From Alteromonas sp. KUL49 (GTDB taxonomy: Bacteria; Pseudomonadota; Gammaproteobacteria; Enterobacterales; Alteromonadaceae), in the NCBI RefSeq assembly GCF_006538345.1, contig NZ_BJKL01000002.1:434001-498000 (forward strand): 64,000 nt of DNA. Reading direction: 5' to 3'. Made by a program: the position numbers and the translations under genes. Positions 24,955-34,390 of this stretch are shown here, in pieces; position 1 is the first letter of the stretch; every line of letters begins with the position of its first letter. The notes under the pieces are model-generated. The model was not told the DNA's origin, searched no databases, and saw only the letters and a program-made list of their open reading frames with translations.

Positions 24955-26166
24955 ATGGCCAAAGCAAGTTTAACATTTACTTGGCAAGGAAAAGACCGCA
25001 AAGGGAATAACCGCAAGGGTGAAATAGCCGCAGCGTCTCTCGCTGAAGCAAAGAATCTTCTTCGCCGTCAAGGTATCTCTGCCAATAAAGTTAAGAAGCT
25101 CGCCAAACCGCTGTTTGGTTCTGGTGGTCAAAAAATAAATGCCGCTGACATTTGTGTAATGTCGAGACAAATCGCCACCATGCTCGGTGCTGGTGTATCC
25201 TTAATACAAACTTTAGACATGATCGCTCAAGGCCACAGCAAAGTCGCCATGCGAAACATGCTTAGTGACATTGCGAATGAAGTCAAGGCAGGTAGCCCCT
25301 TATCGACCGCGTTAAAAAAACACCCAGAGCAATTCGATAGCCTCTATTGTGATTTGGTCTTTACCGGTGAGCAATCCGGCGCACTAGAAACCATCTACGA
25401 GCGAATAGCCACCTACAAAGAAAAAGCCGAAGCACTAAAATCAAAAATCAAGAAAGCAATGTTTTACCCCATTGCCGTACTGGTCGTTGCTTTTATTGTT
25501 ACGACGATTCTTTTGATATTTGTTGTTCCTCAATTTGAGGATATCTTTAAAAGTTCAGGTGCTGAACTTCCCATGTTTACTCAGTTTGTATTGGGTATTT
25601 CTAGATTTGTGCAAGACTACGGTATTCTTCTAGCGGCTGGTGTAGGGACGGCAGGTTATCTATTTGCGCGCACCTACAAGAAAAGTCCGTCATTGAGGGA
25701 TAAACTCGACGTACGCATTTTAAAAATCCCAGTGATTGGCGAAATTTTAAAGAAGGCATCAATTGCCCGTTTCACCAGAACATTGGCAACTACTTTTTCT
25801 GCAGGTGTTCCCCTTATCGGAGCATTAGAGTCGGCTGCAGGAGCGTCTGGCAATGCAGTATTCAGAGATGCCATACTGTATATCAGAAAAGAGGTGGCTG
25901 GCGGTATGCCAATGCATACGGCAATGGGCGTGACTCAGGTATTCCCAGAAATGGTGACACAAATGATTGCCATAGGTGAAGAGTCTGGTGCCGTAGATGC
26001 GATGTTAAGCAAGATCGCCACTATCTATGAAGCGGAAGTCGATGATATGGTCGACGGGCTAACAAGCCTGTTAGAGCCGATGATAATGGCAGTTCTGGGC
26101 GTGGTCATAGGCGGACTTATTGTCGCTATGTATTTACCTATATTCGAAATGGGTAACGTGGTGTAG
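24955..26166 (+). CDS. pilC: Type IV pilus inner-membrane platform protein PilC
   Basis: Polytopic platform that couples cytoplasmic ATPases to pilin assembly. The 403-aa protein has two T2SF domains (about residues 68-190 and 270-392) and three long membrane segments around residues 168-195, 220-235 and 370-395. Conserved pieces include RQIATMLGAGVSLIQTLDM and its second-domain counterpart RTLATTFSAGVPLIGALE. It starts 73 nt after pilA. The assembly ATPase PilB normally encoded between them must come from elsewhere if the system works. Confidence 0.95.
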   Translation: MAKASLTFTWQGKDRKGNNRKGEIAAASLAEAKNLLRRQGISANKVKKLAKPLFGSGGQKINAADICVMSRQIATMLGAGVSLIQTLDMIAQGHSKVAMRNMLSDIANEVKAGSPLSTALKKHPEQFDSLYCDLVFTGEQSGALETIYERIATYKEKAEALKSKIKKAMFYPIAVLVVAFIVTTILLIFVVPQFEDIFKSSGAELPMFTQFVLGISRFVQDYGILLAAGVGTAGYLFARTYKKSPSLRDKLDVRILKIPVIGEILKKASIARFTRTLATTFSAGVPLIGALESAAGASGNAVFRDAILYIRKEVAGGMPMHTAMGVTQVFPEMVTQMIAIGEESGAVDAMLSKIATIYEAEVDDMVDGLTSLLEPMIMAVLGVVIGGLIVAMYLPIFEMGNVV

Positions 26167-26227
26167 AAATACACGCAGCCATGTACAATACACTGCAAAC
26201 AACAACTATATAAATCAGAGAACCTCT

Positions 26228-27127
26228 ATGCTAGATGCGGTTGTACAGGTAAGTATTGAATTACCCGCGTTTTTCTATGCCATCGTTTTTATTACCAGCC
26301 TTATGGTGGGTAGCTTCTTAAATGTTGTCATCTACCGACTTCCCATTATGATGGAAAATAGTTGGAAAGAAGAATACCAAAGCTATTTTTCAACCACCAA
26401 CGACGAAGTAAAAACCGAGTCAAAATCGCCATTCAATCTTGTCTTACCGCATAGCACTTGTCCTCATTGTGGTCATAAAATAAGAGCGTGGGAAAACATC
26501 CCAGTTATTAGTTACCTTTTCTTAGGGGGCAAATGCTCCCAATGTAAAACCAAGATATCGATACGGTACCCCCTTGTAGAGTTGTTTACTGCCGCAGTCT
26601 GCACCTTTGCAGCGTGGCATTACGGTCCCTCATCAGCCGCATTATGGTCAGTTCTGGTTTGTTACGTCTTAATCGCATTAATCTTTATTGATGCCGATAA
26701 AATGTTGCTACCGGACCAACTCACACTTCCGCTACTTTGGCTAGGGCTTCTACTCAGCACTCAATCTGTGTTCGTAGGTATGTTCGACGCTATTATTGGT
26801 GCCGCTGCCGGTTATCTCAGTCTGTGGTCTGTATATTGGTTGTTTAAATTAGCGACTGGCAAAGAAGGAATGGGATATGGTGACTTCAAACTATTAGCTG
26901 CATTGGGGACGTTCACCGGCTGGCAGGGCCTACCTATCATTATTTTACTTTCGTCGTTAGTCGGCGCTATTGTTGGGATCATATTTCTCCGCTTGAAAAC
27001 CGATGAAGCACAGAGCGTTAATGGGCAGGCAATGCCCTTTGGCCCCTATATTGCGGTTGCGGGTTTTATAACTCTGCTTTATAAAGACTCCATCATTAAT
27101 GCTTATATAAATTGGTTAATTGGTTGA
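26228..27127 (+). CDS. pilD: Prepilin leader peptidase / N-methyltransferase
   Basis: Cleaves prepilin leaders and methylates the new N-terminus. The 299-aa protein has the N-terminal GSFLNVVIYRLP motif and two CxxC pairs (CPHCGHK and CSQCKTK) forming the zinc-binding cytoplasmic loop. The two catalytic aspartates are in FIDADKMLLPD and GYGDFKLLAALG. About eight membrane segments follow. The frame extends upstream into pilC sequence, but the ATG at 26228 gives the family start. Its TGA overlaps the coaE ATG by one base. Confidence 0.95.
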   Translation: MLDAVVQVSIELPAFFYAIVFITSLMVGSFLNVVIYRLPIMMENSWKEEYQSYFSTTNDEVKTESKSPFNLVLPHSTCPHCGHKIRAWENIPVISYLFLGGKCSQCKTKISIRYPLVELFTAAVCTFAAWHYGPSSAALWSVLVCYVLIALIFIDADKMLLPDQLTLPLLWLGLLLSTQSVFVGMFDAIIGAAAGYLSLWSVYWLFKLATGKEGMGYGDFKLLAALGTFTGWQGLPIIILLSSLVGAIVGIIFLRLKTDEAQSVNGQAMPFGPYIAVAGFITLLYKDSIINAYINWLIG

Positions 27128-27738
27128 TGGGACAGACAGTTGTTGTTGGCCTAACAGGTGGTATCGGTAGTGGTAAATCTGCAGTGTCAGATGCCTTTGC
27201 TAATATAGGTATTTCCATCGTAGATGCAGATATTGTCGCTCGGCAAGTCGTCGAAAAAGACACGAAAGGTTTGTCGGCCATAGTAGAGCACTTCGGTACA
27301 GAGCTATTGCTTAGTGATGGAACGCTAAATCGCCCCGCACTAAGAGAAAAAGTATTCAACAATAGCGCTGAAAAAGAGTGGTTAAACCATTTGCTCCACC
27401 CCCTTATTCGAGAAGAAATGTCTAGGCAACTCGATGTATGTGAAGGGCCATTTTGCATATTGTCTGTACCACTTTTAGTAGAAAACAAACTTACTACGAT
27501 GTGTGATTATGTCGTAGTAGTTGATTGCCCGGAATCACTTCAGCTTCAACGAGCTATGCGCAGAGATGGCAGTTCAGAGGACACAATAAAGGGAATTATG
27601 GCGGCCCAAGCAACGCGAACTGAACGTAAAGCAGCAGCATCTCACATTATTGACAACAGCACGTCTTTGGAAGATTTGGGACGAGCTGTCGATACGCTGT
27701 ACAACGAGCTCATCGTCGATATCAACAAAACAGGGTAA
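27127..27738 (+). CDS. coaE: Dephospho-CoA kinase
   Basis: Last step of CoA synthesis, phosphorylating dephospho-CoA. The 203-aa P-loop kinase begins MGQTVVVGLTGGIGSGKSAV, with a Walker A motif. It continues with the VDADIVARQVV substrate region and PLLVENKLTTMCDYVVVVD. The start is the ATG overlapping the pilD stop (TGATG); an upstream in-frame TTG is less likely. Translational coupling with pilD is probable. Confidence 0.96.
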   Translation: MGQTVVVGLTGGIGSGKSAVSDAFANIGISIVDADIVARQVVEKDTKGLSAIVEHFGTELLLSDGTLNRPALREKVFNNSAEKEWLNHLLHPLIREEMSRQLDVCEGPFCILSVPLLVENKLTTMCDYVVVVDCPESLQLQRAMRRDGSSEDTIKGIMAAQATRTERKAAASHIIDNSTSLEDLGRAVDTLYNELIVDINKTG

Positions 27739-27857
27739 ATTTGCAACTTTTTTACCCATTAAGTATCAAAACTAGTGTTCTTTTTAATTCCAACTTGGCA
27801 TCACCTAATTCTTGCTTTAGTCTTTAAATCTAAGTGACTGTGTTTAAAAGGGTATCC

Positions 27858-28610
27858 ATGAGCGAAGCAGTGTTTGAATTTCCTTTAAAGGAGAAGATGC
27901 GTAACTATTTGCGCGTCGAGCAACTGCTTGGTCAATTAAAAAGTACTTCTAGCCCTCAAAACAATCAGCTACAGCTGGTGTTTTTTTCTCAGTTGTTTGA
28001 TTTGTTGGACCTAATTGAGCGTCTAGACCTGCGCACAGATATTAGTAAAGACTTAGACGCCCATGAAAAAAATCTCGTCTATTGGTCACAACACCCCAAG
28101 ATAGATAGCAGTGCCCTAGAGAGCGCATTAAAAACCGTCCTCGCTTTGCGCGAGCGATTAAAAGCTGACCGAAAGTTCTGTAATAACCTAAAAGAAGACA
28201 AGCTCCTCAGTTCTATTCGACAGCGCTTCGCTATTCCTGGTGGCGCGTGTAGTTTTGATTTACCTAACTTACACTTTTGGCTTCAGCAACCCGAAGCACA
28301 AAAGCAACAAGATATCTCTCGCTGGCTGTCTGATTTAGCCCTGCTAAATGATGCCATCGAGGTGAGCCTGTCGTTCATTCGTGAGCGAGGACATTTTAGT
28401 CCTACCCTTGCAGCCAATGGATTCTTCCAAGGCACTGCCGAAGACAAAAATGAGCTGATAAGAATAAAGTGTAGCGTCAATGACGGCTACTACCCCACTC
28501 TCAGTGGAAACAAATATCGTTATGCCTTGCGCTTTATGTGGTTTAACCCTGAAGCCCACCAGTCAAACTCGGTAAATTCAGATATTCAGTTTAGCCTAGC
28601 AGCCTGTTAG
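27858..28610 (+). CDS. zapD: Cell division protein ZapD
   Basis: FtsZ-bundling factor that binds the FtsZ C-terminal tail. The 250-aa protein opens with FEFPLKEKMRNYLRVEQLL, the conserved start of ZapD/YacF. It contains the CSFDLPNLHFWL and RWLSDLALLNDAI regions typical of the family. The ATG at 27858 is used; the upstream GTG at 27834 would add eight unconserved residues. Order coaE-zapD-yacG is the E. coli order. Confidence 0.92.
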   Translation: MSEAVFEFPLKEKMRNYLRVEQLLGQLKSTSSPQNNQLQLVFFSQLFDLLDLIERLDLRTDISKDLDAHEKNLVYWSQHPKIDSSALESALKTVLALRERLKADRKFCNNLKEDKLLSSIRQRFAIPGGACSFDLPNLHFWLQQPEAQKQQDISRWLSDLALLNDAIEVSLSFIRERGHFSPTLAANGFFQGTAEDKNELIRIKCSVNDGYYPTLSGNKYRYALRFMWFNPEAHQSNSVNSDIQFSLAAC

Positions 28611-28646
28611 ACTTCACCTACCCCCTTTTTTGTATTCGCCCAACTT

Positions 28647-28874
28647 ATGAAAGTAGATTGCCCCACTTGCTCTGCCACTGTCGAGTGGTCAGAAGAAAGT
28701 CTATACCGACCGTTTTGCAGTAAAAAGTGCCAGCTCATCGATTTAGGCGAGTGGGCAACAGAAGAACATAAAATAGCTGCGAAGCCAGAAGAAACGCCTT
28801 CACCAGATGCCATTGACGTTGAAGAAATCGAAGCCATGCTCGCCAAACAAGGCGACCAATTTTTTTCACACTAA
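28647..28874 (+). CDS. yacG: DNA gyrase inhibitor YacG (zinc finger)
   Basis: A 75-aa zinc protein with ligands C5, C8, C24 and C28 (CPTC then FCSKKC) and the following [11 protein letters not shown] segment, diagnostic of YacG. E. coli YacG binds GyrB and inhibits gyrase. It follows zapD by 36 nt and precedes an aspartoacylase-like gene by 14 nt, so all three may be co-transcribed. The acidic C-terminal tail is typical. Confidence 0.93.
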   Translation: MKVDCPTCSATVEWSEESLYRPFCSKKCQLIDLGEWATEEHKIAAKPEETPSPDAIDVEEIEAMLAKQGDQFFSH

Positions 28875-28888
28875 TGTAAGGACCCCTC

Positions 28889-29755
28889 ATGTTAGGAAAG
28901 GTAGTTTTGGTTGGTGGTACTCATGGAAACGAAACCAGCGGTATTCAATTGATTAACCATTGGAAACAGCATGGTGTTCCCGAGCATTTAGCTTCTTTGA
29001 ATTTGGGTTTAGTCATAGCCAATCATAGCGCAATCAAAGACAACGTTCGCTTTGTTGACGAAGACCTAAATAGACAATTTACTTACCAAGCGCTTGCAGA
29101 GCAAAAGGACACTCTTGAAGCTAAGTGTGCTGAACAGTTCAACCAAGAATTTGGCCCTAAAGGCTCATCAACTACAGAACTTGTTGTGGATATTCACAAT
29201 ACCACGAGCAACATGGGCGCCACTCTTATTATCTTAGAAACGGATCACTTCAATACTCAGCTCGCTCGCTACGTTAAGCACGTAATGCCTGAAGCCATTA
29301 TTCTAGTTGAAGATGAAAAACCTTTTGAAGAACACGGTTACCTTTGCACTGTGGGTAAAAAAGGGGTCATGATTGAGGTTGGCGCACAACCCCAAGGCGT
29401 CATGCGAGAAGACGTTTATAAACTCGTAGAAAAAATGGCAATCGCCATACTTACCTTCTGTGCCCACTATAATGAGAACGAATCATTGGTTGAAACTCCC
29501 TGCGAGGCCTTCAGGTTGGGAGAAACCGTGTCGTTTCCACTTGATGACAAAGGTGAGCGAACGGCAATGGTTCACCGCGATTTACAAGACAATGATTTTG
29601 CCCCCCTACTCCCAGGCGATCCTGTGTTCAGAGCATTCAATGGCGAAACCATTGGATGGTGGGGTAACGAAGTTACCTTCCCTCACTTCATCAATGAAGC
29701 CGCCTACAGCAAACTTCACATCGCTTTCGCCACTGCAGACAAATGCGAGATTTGA
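28889..29755 (+). CDS. Aspartoacylase-like zinc deacylase (AstE/AspA family)
   Basis: A 288-aa zinc hydrolase with ligands H12 and E15 in GGTHGNETSG and a third ligand in VVDIHNTTSNMG. The substrate-arginine region DNVRFVDEDLNRQF and the GVMIEVGAQPQG catalytic Glu motif are also present. These are the marks of aspartoacylase (ACY2/ACY3), which releases acetate or another acyl group from N-acyl-aspartate or N-acyl-aromatic amino acids. Substrate cannot be fixed from sequence. It sits in the yacG-mutT interval, which in E. coli has no such gene. It ends before a terminator. Confidence 0.85.
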   Translation: MLGKVVLVGGTHGNETSGIQLINHWKQHGVPEHLASLNLGLVIANHSAIKDNVRFVDEDLNRQFTYQALAEQKDTLEAKCAEQFNQEFGPKGSSTTELVVDIHNTTSNMGATLIILETDHFNTQLARYVKHVMPEAIILVEDEKPFEEHGYLCTVGKKGVMIEVGAQPQGVMREDVYKLVEKMAIAILTFCAHYNENESLVETPCEAFRLGETVSFPLDDKGERTAMVHRDLQDNDFAPLLPGDPVFRAFNGETIGWWGNEVTFPHFINEAAYSKLHIAFATADKCEI

Positions 29756-29806
29756 TGTATCTGTTATAGCTACTGAAAGGAAGCTCAGGGCAGTCTAATT
29801 CATACA

Positions 29807-29842
29807 ACGAGCCTATCTAATAAAGTTAGGCTTCGTTTTTTT
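29807..29842 (+). terminator. Terminator after the aspartoacylase-like gene
   Basis: ACGAGCCTA and TAGGCTTCGT pair with one bulged base around an 11-nt loop, followed by seven Ts. Confidence 0.8.
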
Positions 29843-29932
29843 GGTATCAGCGGTACTTGATTTTTTGATACTAAAAATGCGCTTAAGAGCAATGCTAGTC
29901 AGATACGAAAACACCCTGTAGGACGTGCTAGA

Positions 29933-30031
29933 GAGGGAGTGGTGGACTTTTTATAGCCATCTGAGGCATGGATGCCGAAGCTGAGCCCCATGGATGGAAC
30001 TGGCGTGCTATAAAAAGTCCACCGCTCCCTC
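29933..30031. repeat. Single copy of the structured repeat with unrelated 25-bp arms
   Basis: Left arm 29933-29957 and right arm 30007-30031 are inverted repeats of 25 nt with a single mismatch (GTGGACTTTTTATAGC against GCTATAAAAAGTCCAC inside). The 49-nt apex carries CTGAGGCATGGATGCCGAAGC (positions 29961-29981) and GAGCCCCATGGA, the same core as the tandem array near 22500, although the arms share nothing with that array. The second mini-hairpin is degraded here. It lies between convergent genes; with the terminator at 29807 it fills the 326-nt gap. Confidence 0.85.
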
Positions 30032-30081
30032 TACAAGGGCTTGTACCACCGGCCACGCTTAACGGGTTAGCATTTCTTGCT

Positions 30082-30468
30082 TTATTTTTCTCGCAGCTTT
30101 TGGATGATGACTTCGTTAGCTTTAGGGAAGGTATATTCATTTAGAGCCGCTATGGGAGCCCAAGTTCCTTCTTGGCCTTCTTTGCCGAAGGGTTCGCCAT
30201 CGAAATCAGTCACGGTATGAACGTCTAGCTTGACTGACTTGTCACTGTAATCGTGTTCGATGAGTATCAAAGGTTCGCTATCGGATACATCAATACCCAC
30301 CTCTTCAGCCAGTTCCCGTGCTAGCGCTTGGGTAACTGTTTCTCCAGGCTCTACCTTACCGCCTGGAAACTCCCACTTACCACCTTGATGCGCATTTTGT
30401 GCGCGGCGCGTGATGTAGACATTACCCTTTTTAAGAATAACGCCTACTGCAACATGAACCACTGACAC
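30082..30468 (-). CDS. mutT: 8-oxo-dGTP diphosphatase MutT
   Basis: Cleans oxidised dGTP from the nucleotide pool and prevents A:T to C:G transversions. The 128-aa Nudix protein has the box GGKVEPGETVTQALARELAE followed by EVGI, and the preceding KWEFP motif. The start is GTG at 30468, overlapping the secA stop by one base (TAGTG), so it is translationally coupled to secA, in the same order as E. coli secA-mutT. Confidence 0.95.
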   Translation of the reverse strand: MSVVHVAVGVILKKGNVYITRRAQNAHQGGKWEFPGGKVEPGETVTQALARELAEEVGIDVSDSEPLILIEHDYSDKSVKLDVHTVTDFDGEPFGKEGQEGTWAPIAALNEYTFPKANEVIIQKLREK

Positions 30469-33173
30469 TAGTTTAGCTTACCGCAGCATTGCTTGTACTT
30501 TTTGCCAGAACCACACGGGCAAGGGTCATTACGCCCAACTTTAGGACCTTCTCTTACAGCAGTACTTGGTTTTTTAGCATCTTCAGGTACCGCTGAAGCA
30601 CTCTCGTGTTGGAAGTTCTTAGGACCATTGTCAGCTTGACGACGTTGTTGTTCAACCTTTTCAACATCTTCTTCTGCTTTTACTTTTACTCGGGCAAGAA
30701 TAGTTATAACTTCAACTTTCAGCGCTTCTAACATGCCTGAGAACAGCTCAAACGACTCGCGCTTATACTCTTGTTTAGGATTTTTCTGCGCGTAGCCACG
30801 TAAGTGAATACCTTGACGCAAATGGTCCATTGCCGCCAAGTGCTCTTTCCAGTGACTGTCTAAGTTTTGCAACATTACTGCTTTTTCAAACTGACGAAGT
30901 ACCGGTGCACCAACCACAGCTTCTTTTTCAGCATAAGCCGCACTGATGTCACCTAAGATACGCTCACGTAGCTTCTCTTCATACAGTTTGTCGTCGTTAT
31001 CCAACCATTCTTGTAATGGTAGGTTTACCGAGAAATCTGCTTTGAGGCGCTCTTCTAGCCCTTTTACATCCCACATTTCCTCAAGGGATTGTGGCGGGAT
31101 GTATTCATCAATTACACCAGTGACTACGTCTTCACGGATGACAGCGATAGTTTCGCTAATATCGCCTTCATCGAGCAATTCATTGCGTTGCTCGTAAATC
31201 ACTTTACGTTGATCATTCGCAACATCGTCATACTCTAGAAGTTGCTTACGAATATCAAAGTTACGGCCCTCTACTTTACGCTGGGCGTTTTCGATAGCGC
31301 GAGTTACCCAAGGGTGTTCGATGGCCTCACCACGCTCCATGCCCAGACGCTTCATCATGTTGCCCATTTTTTCAGAGGCAAAAATACGCATCAGTGCATC
31401 ATCTAGTGATAGATAAAAGCGGCTTGAACCCGGGTCGCCCTGACGGCCAGAACGACCACGTAACTGGTTATCAATACGGCGAGATTCATGACGCTCTGTG
31501 CCGATAATATGTAGGCCACCAGCTTCGAGCACTGCATCGTGGCGAGCTTGCCACTCTTCTTTTATTTTGGCGAGTTGAGCTTCAGTAGGGTTATCAATTT
31601 TATCAATTTCTGCCTGCATGTTGCCGCCCAGTACGATATCCGTACCGCGGCCTGCCATGTTGGTAGCAATAGTTACAGCCCCTGCTTTACCCGCTTGAGC
31701 AACAATATCAGCTTCTTGCTCGTGGAATTTAGCATTAAGTACTTTGTGTGGGATCTTACTCTTCTTAAGTACACGAGAAAGTAACTCAGAATTCTCAATA
31801 GACACAGTACCTACCAAGGTCGGTTGACCTCGTTTTACGCAAGCTTTGATATCTTCAACAATAGCTTCGTACTTTTCCTCTGCAGTAAGGTAGATAAGAT
31901 CAGGCTTATCTTTACGCTGCATTGGTTTATTGGTAGGAATAACCACAGTTTCCAAACCATAAATATGCTGAAATTCAAAGGCTTCAGTATCGGCAGTACC
32001 TGTCATACCCGACAGGGTATTGTACAAGCGGAAGTAATTCTGGAACGTAATCGAAGCAAGGGTTTGGTTTTCATTTTGAATACGAACACCTTCTTTCGCT
32101 TCGACAGCTTGGTGAAGGCCCTCAGACCAGCGACGTCCTTCCATAGTACGTCCAGTGTGTTCGTCAACGATAACTATCTGGCCGTCTTTAACGATGTAAT
32201 CGACGTCTTTAGCAAACAATTTGTGTGCTTTTAACGCTGCATTAATATGATGCAATAACGAGATATTGCCTGCGGCAAACAAAGATTCGCCTTCTGGAAG
32301 CACTCCGGCTTCTTGAAGAATTTCTTCTACGTGAATCTGACCACGCTCGGTAAGGTGGATCTGTTTTGATTTGAGGTCGATAGTGAAATCGCCATCACCC
32401 TCTTTACCCTCTTCGTCTTCTTCCTCTTGTTGAACAAGTTTTGGAATGAGCGTGTTTATCTTACGGTACAGCTCTGAGCTGTCTTCCGCTTGACCTGAAA
32501 TAATTAATGGCGTTCGAGCTTCGTCGATAAGGATCGAGTCAACTTCATCCACTACCGCGAAATTAAGTGGGCGCTGTACACGATCCTGAGGGCTAAAAGC
32601 CATGTTATCGCGAAGGTAGTCAAACCCAAATTCATTGTTGGTACCGTAGGTAACATCAGCTTGATAGGCATCACGCTTCTGTTCTGGTGCCATACCGGGA
32701 ATGTTGCAACCTACTCTCATGCCTAGGAAATTGAATAACTGATTACTCCACTCGGCATCACGACGGGCAAGGTAATCGTTCACTGTTACCACATGAACAC
32801 CTTTACCTGATAACGCGTGTAAATAGGTGGGAAGCGTTGCCGTTAAGGTTTTACCTTCACCTGTGCGCATCTCAGAAATTTTACCTTGGTGAAGTACTTG
32901 TCCACCCAGCATCTGTACGTCAAAGTGACGCATACCGTAAACACGTTTGCTAGCTTCTCGAACAGTAGCAAAAGCTTCATGCAGTATGGCGTCAAGGGTT
33001 TCACCCTTTTCAATACGCGCTTTAAACTCAGCAGTTTTTCCCTTTAACTCTTCGTCTGAAAGCTTTTCGAACTCGGCTTCCAATGCATTAATGGCATCTA
33101 CATTTTTTTGTAATTTTTTTAGAAGACGGTCGTTTCGGCTACCGAATACTTTTGTCAGGATGCTTGCAAACAT
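30468..33173 (-). CDS. secA: Preprotein translocase ATPase SecA
   Basis: Motor of the Sec export pathway. The 901-aa protein begins [20 protein letters not shown]. It has the Walker A region [14 protein letters not shown], the [19 protein letters not shown] region with Walker [15 protein letters not shown], and the C-terminal zinc tail [14 protein letters not shown] that binds SecB. The frame is open upstream to 33251, adding a hydrophobic 26-residue stretch from a TTG. I use the ATG at 33173, where the family starts. A 7-bp hairpin (33276-33292) lies upstream of the gene. There is no secM. Confidence 0.97.
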   Translation of the reverse strand: MFASILTKVFGSRNDRLLKKLQKNVDAINALEAEFEKLSDEELKGKTAEFKARIEKGETLDAILHEAFATVREASKRVYGMRHFDVQMLGGQVLHQGKISEMRTGEGKTLTATLPTYLHALSGKGVHVVTVNDYLARRDAEWSNQLFNFLGMRVGCNIPGMAPEQKRDAYQADVTYGTNNEFGFDYLRDNMAFSPQDRVQRPLNFAVVDEVDSILIDEARTPLIISGQAEDSSELYRKINTLIPKLVQQEEEDEEGKEGDGDFTIDLKSKQIHLTERGQIHVEEILQEAGVLPEGESLFAAGNISLLHHINAALKAHKLFAKDVDYIVKDGQIVIVDEHTGRTMEGRRWSEGLHQAVEAKEGVRIQNENQTLASITFQNYFRLYNTLSGMTGTADTEAFEFQHIYGLETVVIPTNKPMQRKDKPDLIYLTAEEKYEAIVEDIKACVKRGQPTLVGTVSIENSELLSRVLKKSKIPHKVLNAKFHEQEADIVAQAGKAGAVTIATNMAGRGTDIVLGGNMQAEIDKIDNPTEAQLAKIKEEWQARHDAVLEAGGLHIIGTERHESRRIDNQLRGRSGRQGDPGSSRFYLSLDDALMRIFASEKMGNMMKRLGMERGEAIEHPWVTRAIENAQRKVEGRNFDIRKQLLEYDDVANDQRKVIYEQRNELLDEGDISETIAVIREDVVTGVIDEYIPPQSLEEMWDVKGLEERLKADFSVNLPLQEWLDNDDKLYEEKLRERILGDISAAYAEKEAVVGAPVLRQFEKAVMLQNLDSHWKEHLAAMDHLRQGIHLRGYAQKNPKQEYKRESFELFSGMLEALKVEVITILARVKVKAEEDVEKVEQQRRQADNGPKNFQHESASAVPEDAKKPSTAVREGPKVGRNDPCPCGSGKKYKQCCGKLN

Positions 33174-33311
33174 TAGCTTGTTATTTCCACTACTTGTCGA
33201 GATGCAACTCACATTGAGCGCAACTACGATTAACGTTATTCGCCACACCAAAGTGAGGCTATGCGATTTTAGAACGTAAGCGCGACGCTTACTACCTGGC
33301 TGCTACCTTAA

Positions 33312-34190
33312 TTACCTTCCATAAACATAAGGTAGAGGATCGACTGGTTCACCATCTTTTATGACTTCGTAATGTACGTGAGCACCGGTTGAGCGCCCCG
33401 TGTTCCCCATCGTTGCAATCGGCTGTCCTTTGACAACCACATCACCAACAGACACAGACAATTCGTCATTGTGCCCATATCGAGTAACAAAACCATCACC
33501 ATGGTCGATTTCCACTAGATGCCCGTAACCGTATCTATCACCTGCCCAAGTAACAATACCCGAAGCGGTAGCAATTACGTCATCACCGGCTTTACCAGCG
33601 AAATCTAACCCTTTATGCATAGCTGGCTTCCCAGTAAAGGGGTCAGCTCGCATACCATAATAAGACGACAACCATCCCGACGCTATCGGACGACCAGATA
33701 ACTGACTCTGTTCGTGGATATGGTGACCTTTGACCAAACTTTCAAGCATAGAAAGTTGTTGAGACTTAACATCTAGGGATTGCTCAAGCAAAGCAATCTC
33801 GTTAAGTATTGGGTCTTGTTGTAGGTCATCGGGAATCGATCTTGGTACGAATGCGTCCAGGTCAGCCGCATCCATTCCTAATTCTTCTGCTATTTGCTTG
33901 CCTTGTTCGTCGAGTAAGGAAACTTTTGCCGACAATGATGCAATGTGCACAAGCAATGCATTAAGTTTGTCTGACGTATTGCGTTTTAAGTCACTCACGT
34001 CAGACTGTGTTTCTTCTAAGTCTGATTGCGCTAATCGTATTCGCGCAACATCTTCTGAAACAGACTCTGTAGAACGACTCGATACTAACATAAACAACGA
34101 CGACAAGACGGTAACGCTGACCAGTGTACGTACACTGATACTGCGTCTGTAACGTTTTGCCCCGCCAGATAGTGTTATTGTTAGTTTCAT
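33312..34190 (-). CDS. M23 family (LytM-type) peptidase with coiled coil
   Basis: A 292-aa periplasmic protein anchored by one N-terminal membrane helix (about residues 23-40), followed by a coiled coil (about 45-150) and an M23 domain (about 180-290). Zinc ligands appear in MHKGLDFAG (His, Asp) and in the terminal HVHYEV, so it is expected to be an active endopeptidase. A gene of this type between lpxC and secA replaces the enterobacterial secM position and is common in other gammaproteobacteria. It probably acts on peptidoglycan. Confidence 0.88.
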   Translation of the reverse strand: MKLTITLSGGAKRYRRSISVRTLVSVTVLSSLFMLVSSRSTESVSEDVARIRLAQSDLEETQSDVSDLKRNTSDKLNALLVHIASLSAKVSLLDEQGKQIAEELGMDAADLDAFVPRSIPDDLQQDPILNEIALLEQSLDVKSQQLSMLESLVKGHHIHEQSQLSGRPIASGWLSSYYGMRADPFTGKPAMHKGLDFAGKAGDDVIATASGIVTWAGDRYGYGHLVEIDHGDGFVTRYGHNDELSVSVGDVVVKGQPIATMGNTGRSTGAHVHYEVIKDGEPVDPLPYVYGR

Positions 34191-34351
34191 ACTACAGATA
34201 CATTATTATTATTGCGTACAGTGTAACCCTGTTCGTTGCTCATCACAATTGGCAACATCGTGATAGTCATTCGACGAAAAGCAAGCCACTAAGTACTCGA
34301 TTTAATTATATTTTTCTACTTTAAACAACAATAGCTACAAAAGCTACCCGT

Positions 34352-34379
34352 AAAAAAGCCGCCCAAAGGCGGCCTTTTA
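34352..34379 (-). terminator. Terminator after lpxC
   Basis: On the minus strand GCCGCC-TTTG-GGCGGC is followed by six Ts. It closes the dcw/lpxC transcript before the M23 peptidase gene. Confidence 0.88.
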
Positions 34380-34390
34380 ATTGAATTAAT

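Noticed and set aside
33174..33251. Hydrophobic in-frame extension upstream of SecA, at the place of secM in E. coli
   Set aside because: It would need a TTG start and would add 26 residues not found in SecA proteins. There is no separate secM-like frame with an arrest motif, and the ATG at 33173 matches the family start.
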